The notes under the pieces: model-generated
The model's input: the letters and a program-made list of their open reading frames with translations, nothing else
What the model was told of the DNA's origin: nothing
Database searches by the model: none
Made by a program: the position numbers and the translations under genes
DNA from: Bryobacteraceae bacterium
Lineage (GTDB): Bacteria; Acidobacteriota; Terriglobia; Bryobacterales; Bryobacteraceae
DNA length: 64,000 bases
Reading direction: 5' to 3'
Assembly (NCBI GenBank): GCA_026129905.1
Contig: JAHCHE010000006.1
Location: forward strand, 1-64,000
Part shown: in pieces, positions 8,279 through 16,340 of the stretch
Layout of the letters: every line of letters begins with the position of its first letter
Position numbering within the stretch: the stretch's first letter is position 1

Positions 8279-8950
8279 ATGGAGGAAGAGCCCCGCCCCC
8301 TCGAGCGCGTTGTCGTCGCGCTTGTCGAGGCCCATCAAGCCGACACCGAGCGCCTCGCGCGCCGGCTGCACGATGATGTCGGCCAGCTTCTCACCGCCGC
8401 GGGCCTCCGCCTCGGCTTGTTGCGGATGGATCTCGAGCAGGTTGCGCCGCGCCTGGTCGAACCGCTGAGCGAGTCTCTGGCGCTGCTCGACAAGGCGTTC
8501 GAGTGCGTCCGCCAGTTGGGCGGCGAACTCAACTCCTCCCTGGTGGAACGCATCGGCCTGCCCGCGTCGCTCGACCGGCTGGCGGCCCGTTGCCAGGCGT
8601 CCTTTCCCGGCGTCATCGCGTCTTCCTGCGACCCGTCCGCGAAACTGCCGGCGGTCTCCGCCGAGCGTTTCTACCGCATCGTCGAGGCGGCCCTCGAAAA
8701 CGCCATCCGGCACTCCGGCGCCGGCCGGATTATTCTCACTCTTCAGCGTCTGCCCGATTGCACCCTTGCCGAAGTCGCCGACGACGGCCGGGGATTCGAT
8801 CGCTCCCACTGGAGTCGGAATCCTGCCGGCGCCGGCCTCTTGTTGATGGAGCACTACGCCCGCCAGAACAGCCTTCAATTAAATGTTTCCAGCGCGCCCG
8901 GGCGGGGTACAATTGTCACAGTGCAATGTTCTTTGGTTTGTGACGGTTGA
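8279..8950 (+). CDS. Sensor histidine kinase, NarX/DesK-like (HisKA_3), soluble
   Basis: A 223-residue kinase with only transmitter domains. The phosphoacceptor region is ERLARRLHDDVGQLLTAAG near residues 21-39 (His in LHDDVGQ), the HisKA_3 type that works with LuxR-class response regulators. The ATPase domain follows, with the N box ALENAIRHSGAG and the G1 box VADDGRGFD. There is no transmembrane segment and no PAS or GAF domain, so any sensing must come from a partner or from cytosolic state. The start at 8279 gives a protein that begins just before the H-box; upstream residues in the open frame are Pro/Ser-rich and not family-like. Its stop lies next to the regulator gene start, indicating co-translation. 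Confidence 0.88.
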   Translation: MEEEPRPLERVVVALVEAHQADTERLARRLHDDVGQLLTAAGLRLGLLRMDLEQVAPRLVEPLSESLALLDKAFECVRQLGGELNSSLVERIGLPASLDRLAARCQASFPGVIASSCDPSAKLPAVSAERFYRIVEAALENAIRHSGAGRIILTLQRLPDCTLAEVADDGRGFDRSHWSRNPAGAGLLLMEHYARQNSLQLNVSSAPGRGTIVTVQCSLVCDG

Positions 8951-8955
8951 AAACC

Positions 8956-9657
8956 ATGGCGCACACGGTTCTGCTGGTTGACGACCATCGAATCCTTCGG
9001 GACGGCATTCGCGCCATTCTCGAACATACCGGTGAATTCCGTATCGTTGCCGAGGCCGAAGAGGCGGTGGAAGGCCTCCGCCTGTGCAGGAAACACCGGC
9101 CGGATCTCGTCCTTATGGATATCGCGCTGCCCGGCCTTAGCGGCGTCGACGCTACCGCCGAGATCCTCCGCCACTGTCCGGATGCGAAGGTGACCATACT
9201 CTCCATGTACGACGACGAGCACACCGTGGTTGGCGCCATCCGCTCCGGCGCGCGCGGATACGTACTCAAGAAGGCCTCCCACCACGATCTGCTGGAGGCC
9301 TTGCGCATCGTGGCGCGCGGCGGCTCCTACCTCAGCCCCGAAGTTTCGGACCGCCTCCTTAACCGAATTCAGCGCGGCGACGGCGATGCCCACTCCGTGT
9401 CCTCCGTCGTCTCCGGCCTCAGTCCGCGCGAAACCCAGGTCCTGCGCCTGGTCGCCGAAGGTAAGACCAGCAAGGAAATCGCGGTCCTGCTCGATCTCGG
9501 CCTCCAGACCGTTCGGACGTACCGCAAGACCATGATGAAGAAGCTCGGTGTCTGCAATGTTGCCGGCCTCACCCAGCTCGCGCTGGCGGCCGGACTTACG
9601 CGGCTGCCGGCCGTCGCCCGCCAGGATGCTCCGGCTTCCCTCGCCTCGCCGGGATAG
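8956..9657 (+). CDS. NarL/FixJ-type response regulator with LuxR HTH
   Basis: A 233-residue response regulator. The receiver domain occupies about 1-120, with acidic pocket VDDH, phosphoacceptor Asp in LVLMDIALPG and the conserved Lys in YVLKKAS. A LuxR-type helix-turn-helix follows: LSPRETQVLRLVAEGKTSKEIAV, then a recognition helix with VRTYRKTMMKKLG. It is the evident partner of the HisKA_3 kinase just upstream. An alternative TTG start at 8947 would overlap the kinase stop by four bases; ATG 8956 begins closer to the family N-terminus. The next gene starts inside its stop codon. Confidence 0.92.
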   Translation: MAHTVLLVDDHRILRDGIRAILEHTGEFRIVAEAEEAVEGLRLCRKHRPDLVLMDIALPGLSGVDATAEILRHCPDAKVTILSMYDDEHTVVGAIRSGARGYVLKKASHHDLLEALRIVARGGSYLSPEVSDRLLNRIQRGDGDAHSVSSVVSGLSPRETQVLRLVAEGKTSKEIAVLLDLGLQTVRTYRKTMMKKLGVCNVAGLTQLALAAGLTRLPAVARQDAPASLASPG

Positions 9658-10580
9658 TGGCGATGCGCACGTCCTGGGGTGAGCTGCGCGTTCTCGACGC
9701 CCACGTCCATTTCTTTTCGCATGGCTTCTTCACGCTCCTCGCCCGCCAGAAGGATGGTTTGACCCTCGAGTCGATGACCTCTACCCTTGGCTGGGACATG
9801 CCGCCTCCCGAGCCGGAACGGCTGGCGCGCCGCTGGGTGGAGGAACTCGACCGGCATGGCGTCGAACGAGCCGCGCTGATCGCGAGCCTGCCCGGCGACG
9901 AGGCTTCCGTCGCGGCGGCCGTGGCGGCGTACCCGGACCGCTTCTTCGGCTACTTCATGGTGAACCCCTGCGCGCAGGACGCCTCTGCCCGCTGCCGATC
10001 CGCTCTCGCTTCCGGCTTGCGCGGCGTTTGCCTGTTTCCGGCCATGCACCGTTACTCGCTCCATGACGAGCGCGTCGGGCCCGTCCTGGACGTGGCTGCC
10101 TCCACCCCGGGGGCCATCGTCTTCATACACTGCGGCGTCCTCAGCGTTGGCGTGCGCAACCGGCTCGGCTTGCCCTCGCCGTTCGACATGCGATTTTCAA
10201 ACCCCATCGACGTCCACGCCCTTGCGTTGCGGTATCCCGGCGTTACTTTCGTCCTGCCGCACTTCGGCGCCGGCTACTTTCGCGAAGCGCTGATGGTGTG
10301 CGGCCTTTGTCCGAACGTCTGCCTCGACACGTCGAGCACCAATAGCTGGATGCGCTACAACCCCCGGCCACTGGATCTGAAAGCCGTCTTCGAGCGCGCC
10401 CTCGACGTCGCTGGATCGCGACGCCTCCTGTTCGGTACCGATTCCTCGTTTTTCCCGCGCGGCTGGAACCGGGCGATCTTCGATGCGCAGGCCCAGGCTC
10501 TCTCGTCTCTCGGCGCCGGCGCCGCGGATGCGGAGGCGGTTTTCGGCGGCAATCTCGCCCGTCTTCTCTCCGGATCCTGA
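9657..10580 (+). CDS. TIM-barrel amidohydrolase (amidohydrolase-2 family)
   Basis: A 307-residue predicted metal-dependent hydrolase or decarboxylase. Metal-binding motifs are spread as in the amidohydrolase-2 family: VLDAHVHFFSH at strand 1, VFIHCGVLSVG, the His of VLPHFGAGYFREAL, and the catalytic Asp in LLFGTDSSFFPRG. The substrate cannot be read from the sequence. The GTG at 9657 overlaps the upstream TAG by one base; an ATG at 9663 is also possible. It closes a run of five plus-strand genes with one-base or very short junctions, so it probably belongs to the same transcript as the transketolase and the two-component pair. Confidence 0.85.
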   Translation: MAMRTSWGELRVLDAHVHFFSHGFFTLLARQKDGLTLESMTSTLGWDMPPPEPERLARRWVEELDRHGVERAALIASLPGDEASVAAAVAAYPDRFFGYFMVNPCAQDASARCRSALASGLRGVCLFPAMHRYSLHDERVGPVLDVAASTPGAIVFIHCGVLSVGVRNRLGLPSPFDMRFSNPIDVHALALRYPGVTFVLPHFGAGYFREALMVCGLCPNVCLDTSSTNSWMRYNPRPLDLKAVFERALDVAGSRRLLFGTDSSFFPRGWNRAIFDAQAQALSSLGAGAADAEAVFGGNLARLLSGS

Positions 10581-10665
10581 TTTTTTCTGAGAACATTCCG
10601 CGCGCCGCCGCACCGCTTCCCTAAGACCGTCTGTACCGTTCGTCTCAGACGCGTGAGGCGCGCGT

Positions 10666-11355
10666 GTGATTGTCAGGTGCAGGCTGCCGCGGTTCTTTAC
10701 CAGCGGATTCGCTGAAATCCGCCGGAGGCCAATCCCCATTGGCGGCCCCTGCCGGCTTCAAAGCGGGAGCCTGATCCGGGTAGTCGTTAGAATCAAGCTA
10801 CCGCCAGCCGTTCGCCGGACCTCCCGTGCGGTCGACCTCTCGTTGTCGATCCACGGTCCCTGGCAGGTCGCCTCGAGAACGGCCGTCCTCTCTCCCTGGT
10901 TCCCCGTGAACGGCGGCGCCCGCGTCTTTTTTGAATTCACGCCTCTCGCCCTGGCTCGCTTCCGGCCCGGCGTCATCGCGGGGCCTGTAGAGGCGTTGCG
11001 GGACTTGGCCCGGAGGTCGATGCGCGAAGGCGCGGTGGCGCCGTTGCCCGATTTCGGCCTGATCGCCTTCACCGGCAGGAGCCGAACGCCGCTTACCGAA
11101 AGCGACCGCGACCTGTTCTGGCGCGCCTTTCAGGCGCCGGTTTTCGAACAATATCGCGATGACCGGGGCCGTCTGCTGGCCGCCGAGTGCGAAGCTCGCC
11201 AGGGGCTGCACATCCTCGGTGAGGACGCCCCCCGTGCGCTGGACGCCTTCCGCCTTGCCCATGAACCTTGCGCCTGTGGCCTCAAGTCCCCGCGCCTCGT
11301 GGTCCCGCCCGCCGAGCCCATCCCCCTTCCGAAAGCCGCCGCCGCCGGCGCCTAA
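10666..11355 (+). CDS. Hypothetical protein, soluble
   Basis: A 229-residue protein with a GTG start at 10666 preceded by GAGG about eight bases upstream. No domain is recognised. The N-terminal third is basic and beta-rich (VVRIKLPPAVRRTSRAVDLSLSI), the centre contains FFEFTPLALARFRPGVIAG and LPDFGLIAFTGRS, and the C-terminal part has a Cys pair in HEPCACGLK followed by an Ala/Pro-rich tail. There is no signal peptide or membrane helix. The start is uncertain; an internal start would trim the first 20-30 residues. It precedes a repeat-rich spacer and a tRNA. Confidence 0.6.
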   Translation: MIVRCRLPRFFTSGFAEIRRRPIPIGGPCRLQSGSLIRVVVRIKLPPAVRRTSRAVDLSLSIHGPWQVASRTAVLSPWFPVNGGARVFFEFTPLALARFRPGVIAGPVEALRDLARRSMREGAVAPLPDFGLIAFTGRSRTPLTESDRDLFWRAFQAPVFEQYRDDRGRLLAAECEARQGLHILGEDAPRALDAFRLAHEPCACGLKSPRLVVPPAEPIPLPKAAAAGA

Positions 11356-11386
11356 GTAGTCCTCTGTGAACCCCTGTGGGGGGGCA

Positions 11387-11442
11387 GCCTCGCAGGCGCC
11401 TCGCAGGCTGCCTCGCAGGCTGCGCGGGACTCCCAGTCCCGC
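11387..11442. repeat. Three short direct repeats plus hairpin in spacer
   Basis: GCCTCGCAGGC occurs three times almost head to tail (11387-11397, 11398-11408, 11410-11420). It is followed at once by a perfect eight-base-pair hairpin GCGGGACT/AGTCCCGC with a CCC loop (11424-11442). There is no T-tract. It resembles a REP-like dispersed element and is listed with similar hairpins at 35.1, 37.9 and 46.8 kb. Confidence 0.6.
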
Positions 11443-11529
11443 CAACACACCCCGTATGCGTTCTCCCGCGCCAATCCAGGGGCGGCGCCTTTACCCGCCT
11501 GTTATGATGATCACGTCGGCGTCGCGCGC

Positions 11530-11612
11530 GAACGTGGCGGAACTGGCAGACGCACCAGACTTAGGATCTGGCGGGGCAACCCATGGGAGTTCGAGTCTCC
11601 CCGTTCGCACCA
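11530..11612 (+). tRNA. tRNA-Leu, anticodon UAG
   Basis: The cloverleaf can be drawn by hand: acceptor arms GCGAACG and CGTTCGC, D-arm with TGGCGGAACTGGCAGACGC, anticodon stem CCAGA/TCTGG around loop CTTAGGA (anticodon TAG at 11564-11566), a variable arm of class II length, T-loop TTCGAGT, discriminator A and an encoded CCA at 11610-11612. The long variable arm and the anticodon identify leucine. It is isolated from other RNA genes. Confidence 0.95.
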
Positions 11613-11735
11613 GAGTAACCAGCCGCATTCCCCGATCGGCGACGCCGTCGAGCTCCTGCGCCGCTGCGGTTGAGAAGTCCGGTCGGCCCCCTCCACTATC
11701 CCGGCAGTACCGGACGCAGGAAAGGAAAGCTACGC

Positions 11736-12182
11736 TTGACGCCAACATCGGAAATCTATCTGGACCCCTCCGTGGCATGCCCTCTGCAGCGGACCTTCGA
11801 CTGGGAGTACTTCATCGAGACGGAAAGGGAATTATGGGCCTTCTTTCCCGAAACGATCGGTCGCCGCGTTAACCTTCTCCAACTCGGCCTCACGGCCGTA
11901 CTGTACGCGGAAGCCGCCCCCAGCTCGGCCCCGCTGGGGCCTGACGAAACCTATGTCCTGCTCCCCTGCGAGGATCGCTGCCTTCGCCCCGTCCGAATGA
12001 AGGCGGTGCGCCGGCTCACCTTGGAGGAGTTCCGCCGCTGCCACCTGACATCGGTGAAGATGATCGGCCATCTTGACGGGGCGGCGGAGGCCTACATCAC
12101 GCTTGGCCAAGCCATCCTGGGCCGCGAGGTCATAGAAGAGGCCGCTTTGCGAGCCACTACGCAGAGCGACGGCCGCGACTGA
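11736..12182 (+). CDS. Hypothetical protein
   Basis: A 148-residue soluble protein. The TTG start at 11736 follows a purine-rich AGGAAAGGAAAG about nine bases upstream, and the protein then begins TPTSEIYLDPS; a second TTG at 11670 would add 22 unlike residues. Visible features are an aromatic stretch FDWEYFIETERELWAFFPETIG, two Cys pairs in YVLLPCEDRCL, and a C-terminal helical part. No domain is recognised. It lies after the tRNA and runs tail-to-tail with the GAF-PAS histidine kinase. Confidence 0.65.
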   Translation: MTPTSEIYLDPSVACPLQRTFDWEYFIETERELWAFFPETIGRRVNLLQLGLTAVLYAEAAPSSAPLGPDETYVLLPCEDRCLRPVRMKAVRRLTLEEFRRCHLTSVKMIGHLDGAAEAYITLGQAILGREVIEEAALRATTQSDGRD

Positions 12183-12204
12183 ACCCGGGACGTCGGTCCT
12201 CGGC

Positions 12205-13797
12205 TCAGCCGGATTCCTCAGCCGGGCTGGCCGGCCAAGTGAAGTAGAACACCGAGCCGCTGCCTGGCTGCGACTCCACCCACATCTCGCCGCCGTTGCG
12301 CTCGATGATCTTCTGGCAGATGGCTAGTCCCATGCCGGTGCCGGGGATCTCCCGCCCGTGCAGCCGTTTGAATACCCCGAAGATCCGCCGCTGATACTCG
12401 GGCGCAATGCCGATCCCGTTATCGGCGAAGCGGAATATCCACATGTCCTGTTCCTGCTTTGCCGACACCGAGATTCGCAGCGGCCGATCGGAACGGTACT
12501 TGATGGCGTTGCTGACCAGGTTTTGGAAAAGCTGCGCCAGGTGCGCTCGAACGCCGCGCAACGTCGGCAACCGCCCGGCGGAGAGCTTGGCGCCGCAGGC
12601 CCGGATCTCCGGCTCCAACCCCCGGATCGCCTCGTCCAGCGCCTCGTTGCTGTCGACCGGTTCGTTCTTAATCAGGTTGGGCATGCCGATCTCCGTGTAG
12701 GCCAGCAGATCCAGCACCAGCGCGCGGATGCGCCGCGCGCCTTCGATCATGTTGTCGAGCACCTCGAGCGCTTTCGGATCGCGAAACTGGTCGCGGTACC
12801 GCCGCTCGAGCAACTGCGCGTGCGTCGCTACGGCGCGGATGGGCTCCTGGAGATCGTGCGAGGCGGCGTATGCGAACTGCTTGAGATCCTCGTTGGCTTT
12901 GACCAATCGTTCCTCGAACGTCTTCTTGTCGTGGATGTCGGTGCTCGTGCCGAACCAGTGGCGAACGCTCAGGCTTTCGTCATACACAGGTACAGCCCGG
13001 TTCAGGTGCCAGCGATACTCCCCGTCCGCGGCGCGCCGGAGCCGCACCTCGTCGTAGTATTGCGAGCCGCGGCGGATCGCCGCCTCCCACCGTTCGATGG
13101 CCGCATCGCGCTGATCCGGGTGGAGCGAGTCTGCCCAGGACGTTTGGAGAGAACCCGGACGAACGCCGAGGTAATCGAGCGTCCGGCCATTGCAGTATTC
13201 CAGGTGGCCGCCGGCGCCGGTGGTCCAAACCATGTGGGGAATGGCTTCGGCGAGCGAACGGAACTTGCCCTCGCTTTCTCGCAGCGCCTCCTCCGCCCGG
13301 CGATAACCGGCTACCCGCCGCCGCGCCTCCAATTGCTGCGCGATCATCTCGGCCAGTTGGCGCAGGATAAGCGTCTCCGATTCGAGGAGAGGACGCCTGG
13401 GCTTCTGATCGCACACCGAAATCGCGCCGACAGCCAGTCGGCCTCCGGCCATCACTGGGGCGCCCGCGTAGAACCGAATACCCGGCCAGCGGCGAACCCA
13501 ATCGCTGCCTGAGAACCGCTCGTCCGCTTGCGCGTCGCCGGCGAGCACGGGTTGCCCCGTTTCGAGCAGAAGCCGGCAGAACGGGTCGTCGCGCGCGGTC
13601 TCCCGCATTGCGGCCCCAAGGCAGCTTTTGAACCATTGCCGCCTGTCGTCGACAAAGGAGATGAACGCGAACGGCGCCTGGAAAACGGTCCCCGCAAGCC
13701 GCGCGATCTGATCGAACGCTTCCTCGGCCTCGGTGTCGAGGATCTCGTAGCTCGTCAGCGCGGCAAGCCGCTCCTGTTCGCGCGGTGGAAGCTCCAT
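12205..13797 (-). CDS. GAF-PAS sensor histidine kinase, soluble
   Basis: A 530-residue kinase. Residues about 20-155 are a GAF domain (LTSYEILDTEAEEAFDQI, then CRLLLETGQPVLAGDAQ), residues 170-300 a PAS domain (LRESEGKFRSLAEAIPHMVW, with the PAC-like end VRHWFGTSTDIHD). The dimerisation helix has its phosphoacceptor His in FAYAASHDLQEPIR, and the ATPase domain carries FQNLVSNAIKYR and FADNGIGIAPEYQ. The HDLQEP type is typical of phytochrome-like kinases that pass phosphate to small Rcp1-like receivers, which fits the receiver gene encoded directly downstream on the same strand after 58 bp upstream spacing in transcript order. There is no membrane segment. Confidence 0.9.
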   Translation of the reverse strand: MELPPREQERLAALTSYEILDTEAEEAFDQIARLAGTVFQAPFAFISFVDDRRQWFKSCLGAAMRETARDDPFCRLLLETGQPVLAGDAQADERFSGSDWVRRWPGIRFYAGAPVMAGGRLAVGAISVCDQKPRRPLLESETLILRQLAEMIAQQLEARRRVAGYRRAEEALRESEGKFRSLAEAIPHMVWTTGAGGHLEYCNGRTLDYLGVRPGSLQTSWADSLHPDQRDAAIERWEAAIRRGSQYYDEVRLRRAADGEYRWHLNRAVPVYDESLSVRHWFGTSTDIHDKKTFEERLVKANEDLKQFAYAASHDLQEPIRAVATHAQLLERRYRDQFRDPKALEVLDNMIEGARRIRALVLDLLAYTEIGMPNLIKNEPVDSNEALDEAIRGLEPEIRACGAKLSAGRLPTLRGVRAHLAQLFQNLVSNAIKYRSDRPLRISVSAKQEQDMWIFRFADNGIGIAPEYQRRIFGVFKRLHGREIPGTGMGLAICQKIIERNGGEMWVESQPGSGSVFYFTWPASPAEESG

Positions 13798-13855
13798 CGA
13801 ATCGGCCCCGATATCTCGAGCATGCTTCCATCGGAGTGGGGCGGGCGAGCATGCA

Positions 13856-14281
13856 TCAGGCCGGGCAGGGCCGGCGTTTGGTCAGAACCTCCTCGATCAC
13901 GTGGCCGATTTCCATGAACTCGTCGAAATCGGCCGACTTGCGGAAATAGCGCGTCGCCCCAAGCTGCGCCGCCAGTTCCCGGTCCCAACGGGAATCCGAC
14001 GAAGTGAAAACGATCACCGGTACATCGGGGAAGCGGGTATTCGTCCGCAGGTGCTGCAACACCTCGGATCCGCTACGGCGTGGCAGATTCCAGTCCAGTA
14101 CCACCACGTTGGGGATGCTCGATGCGTCGGCGTTCGCTCGATCGAGGAACCGGATTGCCGCCTCGCCGTCTTCCACCACCAGCAACTGCACCGGCAGGCG
14201 GTGTTCCTTGATGGCTTCCTCAACCAGGAAAACGTCGGCCGGGTTGTCTTCCACCAGCAGTAACGGAATTTTGCCTTTCAT
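13856..14281 (-). CDS. Single-domain response regulator, Rcp1-like
   Basis: A 141-residue stand-alone receiver. The acidic pair is in LLLVEDNPADVFLVEEAI, the phosphoacceptor Asp in VVVLDWNLPRRSG, the Thr/Ser in VIVFTSSDS and the Lys in YFRKSADFDEF. The start at 14281 has AGGAGGG about 13 bases upstream and begins MKGKIPLLLVED; the long open frame before it is not receiver-like. No output domain is present, so it should act in a phosphorelay. It lies 5' of the GAF-PAS kinase on the same strand and is its likely partner. Confidence 0.92.
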   Translation of the reverse strand: MKGKIPLLLVEDNPADVFLVEEAIKEHRLPVQLLVVEDGEAAIRFLDRANADASSIPNVVVLDWNLPRRSGSEVLQHLRTNTRFPDVPVIVFTSSDSRWDRELAAQLGATRYFRKSADFDEFMEIGHVIEEVLTKRRPCPA

Positions 14282-14385
14282 GGCCGCTGCCGCCCTCCTC
14301 ATCGGACTAAGCGGTCCGCTCGGGCGCGCGAACCCCAAAGGAGGGTCCCTTTTCAGCGTCGCGTACGAACCCACAGCACGCCCTC

Positions 14386-14910
14386 TCAGGCCGCTTCCTG
14401 CCAGGCGCGGGCGGCGACCAGTTGGCGGCGCAACGCGGTAGCCTTTTCCTGCGTGTGGCGTCGCAGCGAAACTTTGCTGCGGTGAATACGCACGCGCGTG
14501 GCCACCCGGCTCAGCCGGTGCCGCCGCGCGATATCCTCCATGTTGTTGCCCTGGCAGAACCTCTCCAGCAACAGCGACCGGTCGAGCGGCGAGCAGAGCG
14601 TCATCAGCCGGCTGACATCGATTTCGGCCAGACAGGAGGCAGGCCCGGGACGCTTGTCCGGCATCTCTTTGAGCTCGCCGTGCCGGCTCCGGCGCCGGCG
14701 TTCCGTGCACAGAGCGTGATAGGCGATGCTATTCACCCAAGGCAAAATACGGTCTTCGCTCTTCAACTGCGCGCGGGCTTCCCAACCCCTTGTCCAGGCC
14801 GCTTGAGCCATCTCCTCCGCTTCATCCGGCAGCGCTCCTTTACAAAGTAGGAATCGCACGGTAGCCCGGTACCCTTGCTGATAAGCTGTTGCGAAGAAAT
14901 CGTGGCTCAT
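14386..14910 (-). CDS. ECF-like RNA polymerase sigma factor
   Basis: A 174-residue sigma-70-family protein. Region 2 can be read from ATVRFLLCKGALPDEAEEMAQAAWTRGWE to ILPWVNSIAYHALCTERRRR, and region 4 from LCSPLDRSLLLERFCQGNNMEDIARRHRLS onward with a basic recognition helix. The start at 14910 follows GAGAGGAACTAACGAAT. Region 4 is somewhat degenerate, so target promoters are hard to predict. No anti-sigma gene is visible next to it; its neighbours are two single-domain receivers, which raises the possibility that activity is controlled through phosphorelay or by transcription alone. The transcript is divergent from the receiver at 15.1 kb. Confidence 0.8.
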   Translation of the reverse strand: MSHDFFATAYQQGYRATVRFLLCKGALPDEAEEMAQAAWTRGWEARAQLKSEDRILPWVNSIAYHALCTERRRRSRHGELKEMPDKRPGPASCLAEIDVSRLMTLCSPLDRSLLLERFCQGNNMEDIARRHRLSRVATRVRIHRSKVSLRRHTQEKATALRRQLVAARAWQEAA

Positions 14911-15134
14911 ATTCGTTAGTTCCTCTCCAGTTCTGTGCCCCTTCTCCAATGGCGTTCTTAGGAAAGGCAAACGGCGGGCCAAAGCGTAACCCGTTAGGTC
15001 AAAAAGAGAAGCGAGGGTTTAGGCGCGACCGGGCCCGGATTTGTCGTAACGAATTTGCGCCAGGACGCCAAGGGTTGTGCGCAGTTTCTTCCATAGGCGG
15101 GTACTGATACCATACGACTGGGAAGCCCTGTTCA

Positions 15135-15569
15135 ATGAGCATCCGCATTCTGGTCGCCGACGACTCGGCGAGCGACGTGTACATGCTGGAGCACGCCTTG
15201 GCGGCTGCCGGCCTGGAGTGTTCGATCGTTCACGTCGATGACGGGGACAAGGCCCTGGATGCGTTGTGCGATCCCAAAGGCCAAGAGGCTTTCCGCCTAG
15301 TCGTTCTGGATTGGTATTTGCCGAAGCGCTCCGGGGACGAATTACTGCCCCTGATCCAGGAGGCGCCCGGCGCTCCGCCCTGCGTCGTTCTCACCTCCGG
15401 CCTCCCGCCCCAGGAAGCCGAGCAACTCGCCAACCGGGGCATTGCCGTCTGGAGGAAGCCGGCGGACCTCGACGGCTACCTCAAACTCGGCAGGACGGTG
15501 AAGGAGCTGGTTGGATCGACGCATGCCTGCCAAGCGGAACGGCTGGCGGCAGACGGCGCGGGAAACTGA
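15135..15569 (+). CDS. Single-domain response regulator, Rcp1-like, second copy
   Basis: A 144-residue stand-alone receiver: acidic residues in ILVADDSASDVYMLEHAL, phosphoacceptor Asp in LVVLDWYLPKRSG, Thr in VVLTSG, Lys in VWRKPADLDGY. It shares two unusual blocks with the receiver at 13.9 kb, VLDW-x-LP-x-RSG and RK-x-AD-x-D-x-Y/F, with the same C-terminal helix pattern, so the two probably arose from one family. No DNA-binding domain is present. It is divergent from the sigma factor gene (224-bp gap). The start is the first ATG of the frame; no strong ribosome site. Confidence 0.9.
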   Translation: MSIRILVADDSASDVYMLEHALAAAGLECSIVHVDDGDKALDALCDPKGQEAFRLVVLDWYLPKRSGDELLPLIQEAPGAPPCVVLTSGLPPQEAEQLANRGIAVWRKPADLDGYLKLGRTVKELVGSTHACQAERLAADGAGN

Positions 15570-15826
15570 ATAGCGGCGCCGCTTCTCGGGATCCGTGCGC
15601 GGCCTGAAGTCGCGTAGGAATTGCACACCGGGAGATTTCTTCCCTTCCCAATGGCGCGCCTACCGCTGACAGTAACGACGAGTAAACGCCGTGGTCTAAC
15701 TGAAGAGCACGACCAGTGCGGCCGTCGGCCTACGACCGCCGGTTGCCAGGTCGACGAATCATCAGACTGGTTCCAGGGCCCTGGCGGCGTTATTCGCCGG
15801 CGGGCGCCTCAAAGGAGGAGAAAAAG

Positions 15827-16264
15827 ATGAAAACACAAGGAATAGCCGGAGCGATTCTGGCTGGATTCCTCTTAGTGGGCTGTGGACCCGACCGGGACCG
15901 CACCGCCGGGGATTACACCCGAGACGGCCGGGAGGCCGGCGCCGGCGCCATGGATGGAACTTCCGATCGCATGGCGGATACCAGGGCCGCGCTGAACCGC
16001 CGCGCCGAGCAACTCGACCGCCGCATCGACGAACTGGCGGAGCGGACAAGGGAGCGTTCGAACCAGATGTCCCGCGATGCCCGGCAGGAAGCCGATCGAA
16101 CTCTGGCTAGACTGCGAGAGGAATCCGCCGAGGTGAGAAGCAAGCTCTCGCGCATGGGCGACTCGGCCGAGGACGGCTGGGAACGCTTCAAGAGCGAGAC
16201 GGAACAGGCTCTCGACAGGGCGGAAAGGTCCGTCGAAAACGCCTGGAACGATTTGACCGATTAG
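15827..16264 (+). CDS. Coiled-coil lipoprotein
   Basis: A 145-residue predicted lipoprotein. The N-terminus has a signal peptide ending in the lipobox LLVGC (Cys about 20), followed by a Gly/Asp-rich linker and then a long charged helical stretch (about residues 55-140) with heptad-like spacing, rich in Arg, Glu and Asp: RAEQLDRRIDELAERTRE and later ESAEVRSKLSRMGDSAED. It resembles Lpp-like or apolipophorin-like periplasmic coiled coils. The ribosome site AAGGAGGAG before the ATG is one of the strongest in the window, suggesting high expression. A stable TTCG-loop terminator follows. Confidence 0.8.
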   Translation: MKTQGIAGAILAGFLLVGCGPDRDRTAGDYTRDGREAGAGAMDGTSDRMADTRAALNRRAEQLDRRIDELAERTRERSNQMSRDARQEADRTLARLREESAEVRSKLSRMGDSAEDGWERFKSETEQALDRAERSVENAWNDLTD

Positions 16265-16288
16265 CGGCGGGTACTCAACAAAAACAAA

Positions 16289-16325
16289 GGCGCGGCCGCT
16301 TCGGCGGACCGCGCCATTTTTGTTC
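16289..16325. terminator. Bidirectional Rho-independent terminator with TTCG loop
   Basis: GGCGCGG and CCGC (16289-16299) pair with GCGG and CCGCGCC (16304-16315), with one bulged A and a TTCG tetraloop at 16300-16303. ATTTTTGTT follows on the plus strand, and the reverse complement is followed by TTTGTTTTTGTT, so it can serve both the lipoprotein gene and the converging M48 peptidase gene. Confidence 0.9.
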
Positions 16326-16340
16326 TATTGGGAGCCCTTC

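Noticed and set aside
11387-11420. CRISPR-like array
   Set aside because: Units of 11 bp are adjacent with no spacers.
13856-14710. 284-residue frame joining the sigma region and receiver
   Set aside because: Only the last 141 residues are receiver-like, and the upstream part lies antisense or out of frame to the sigma factor gene; the start at 14281 is used.
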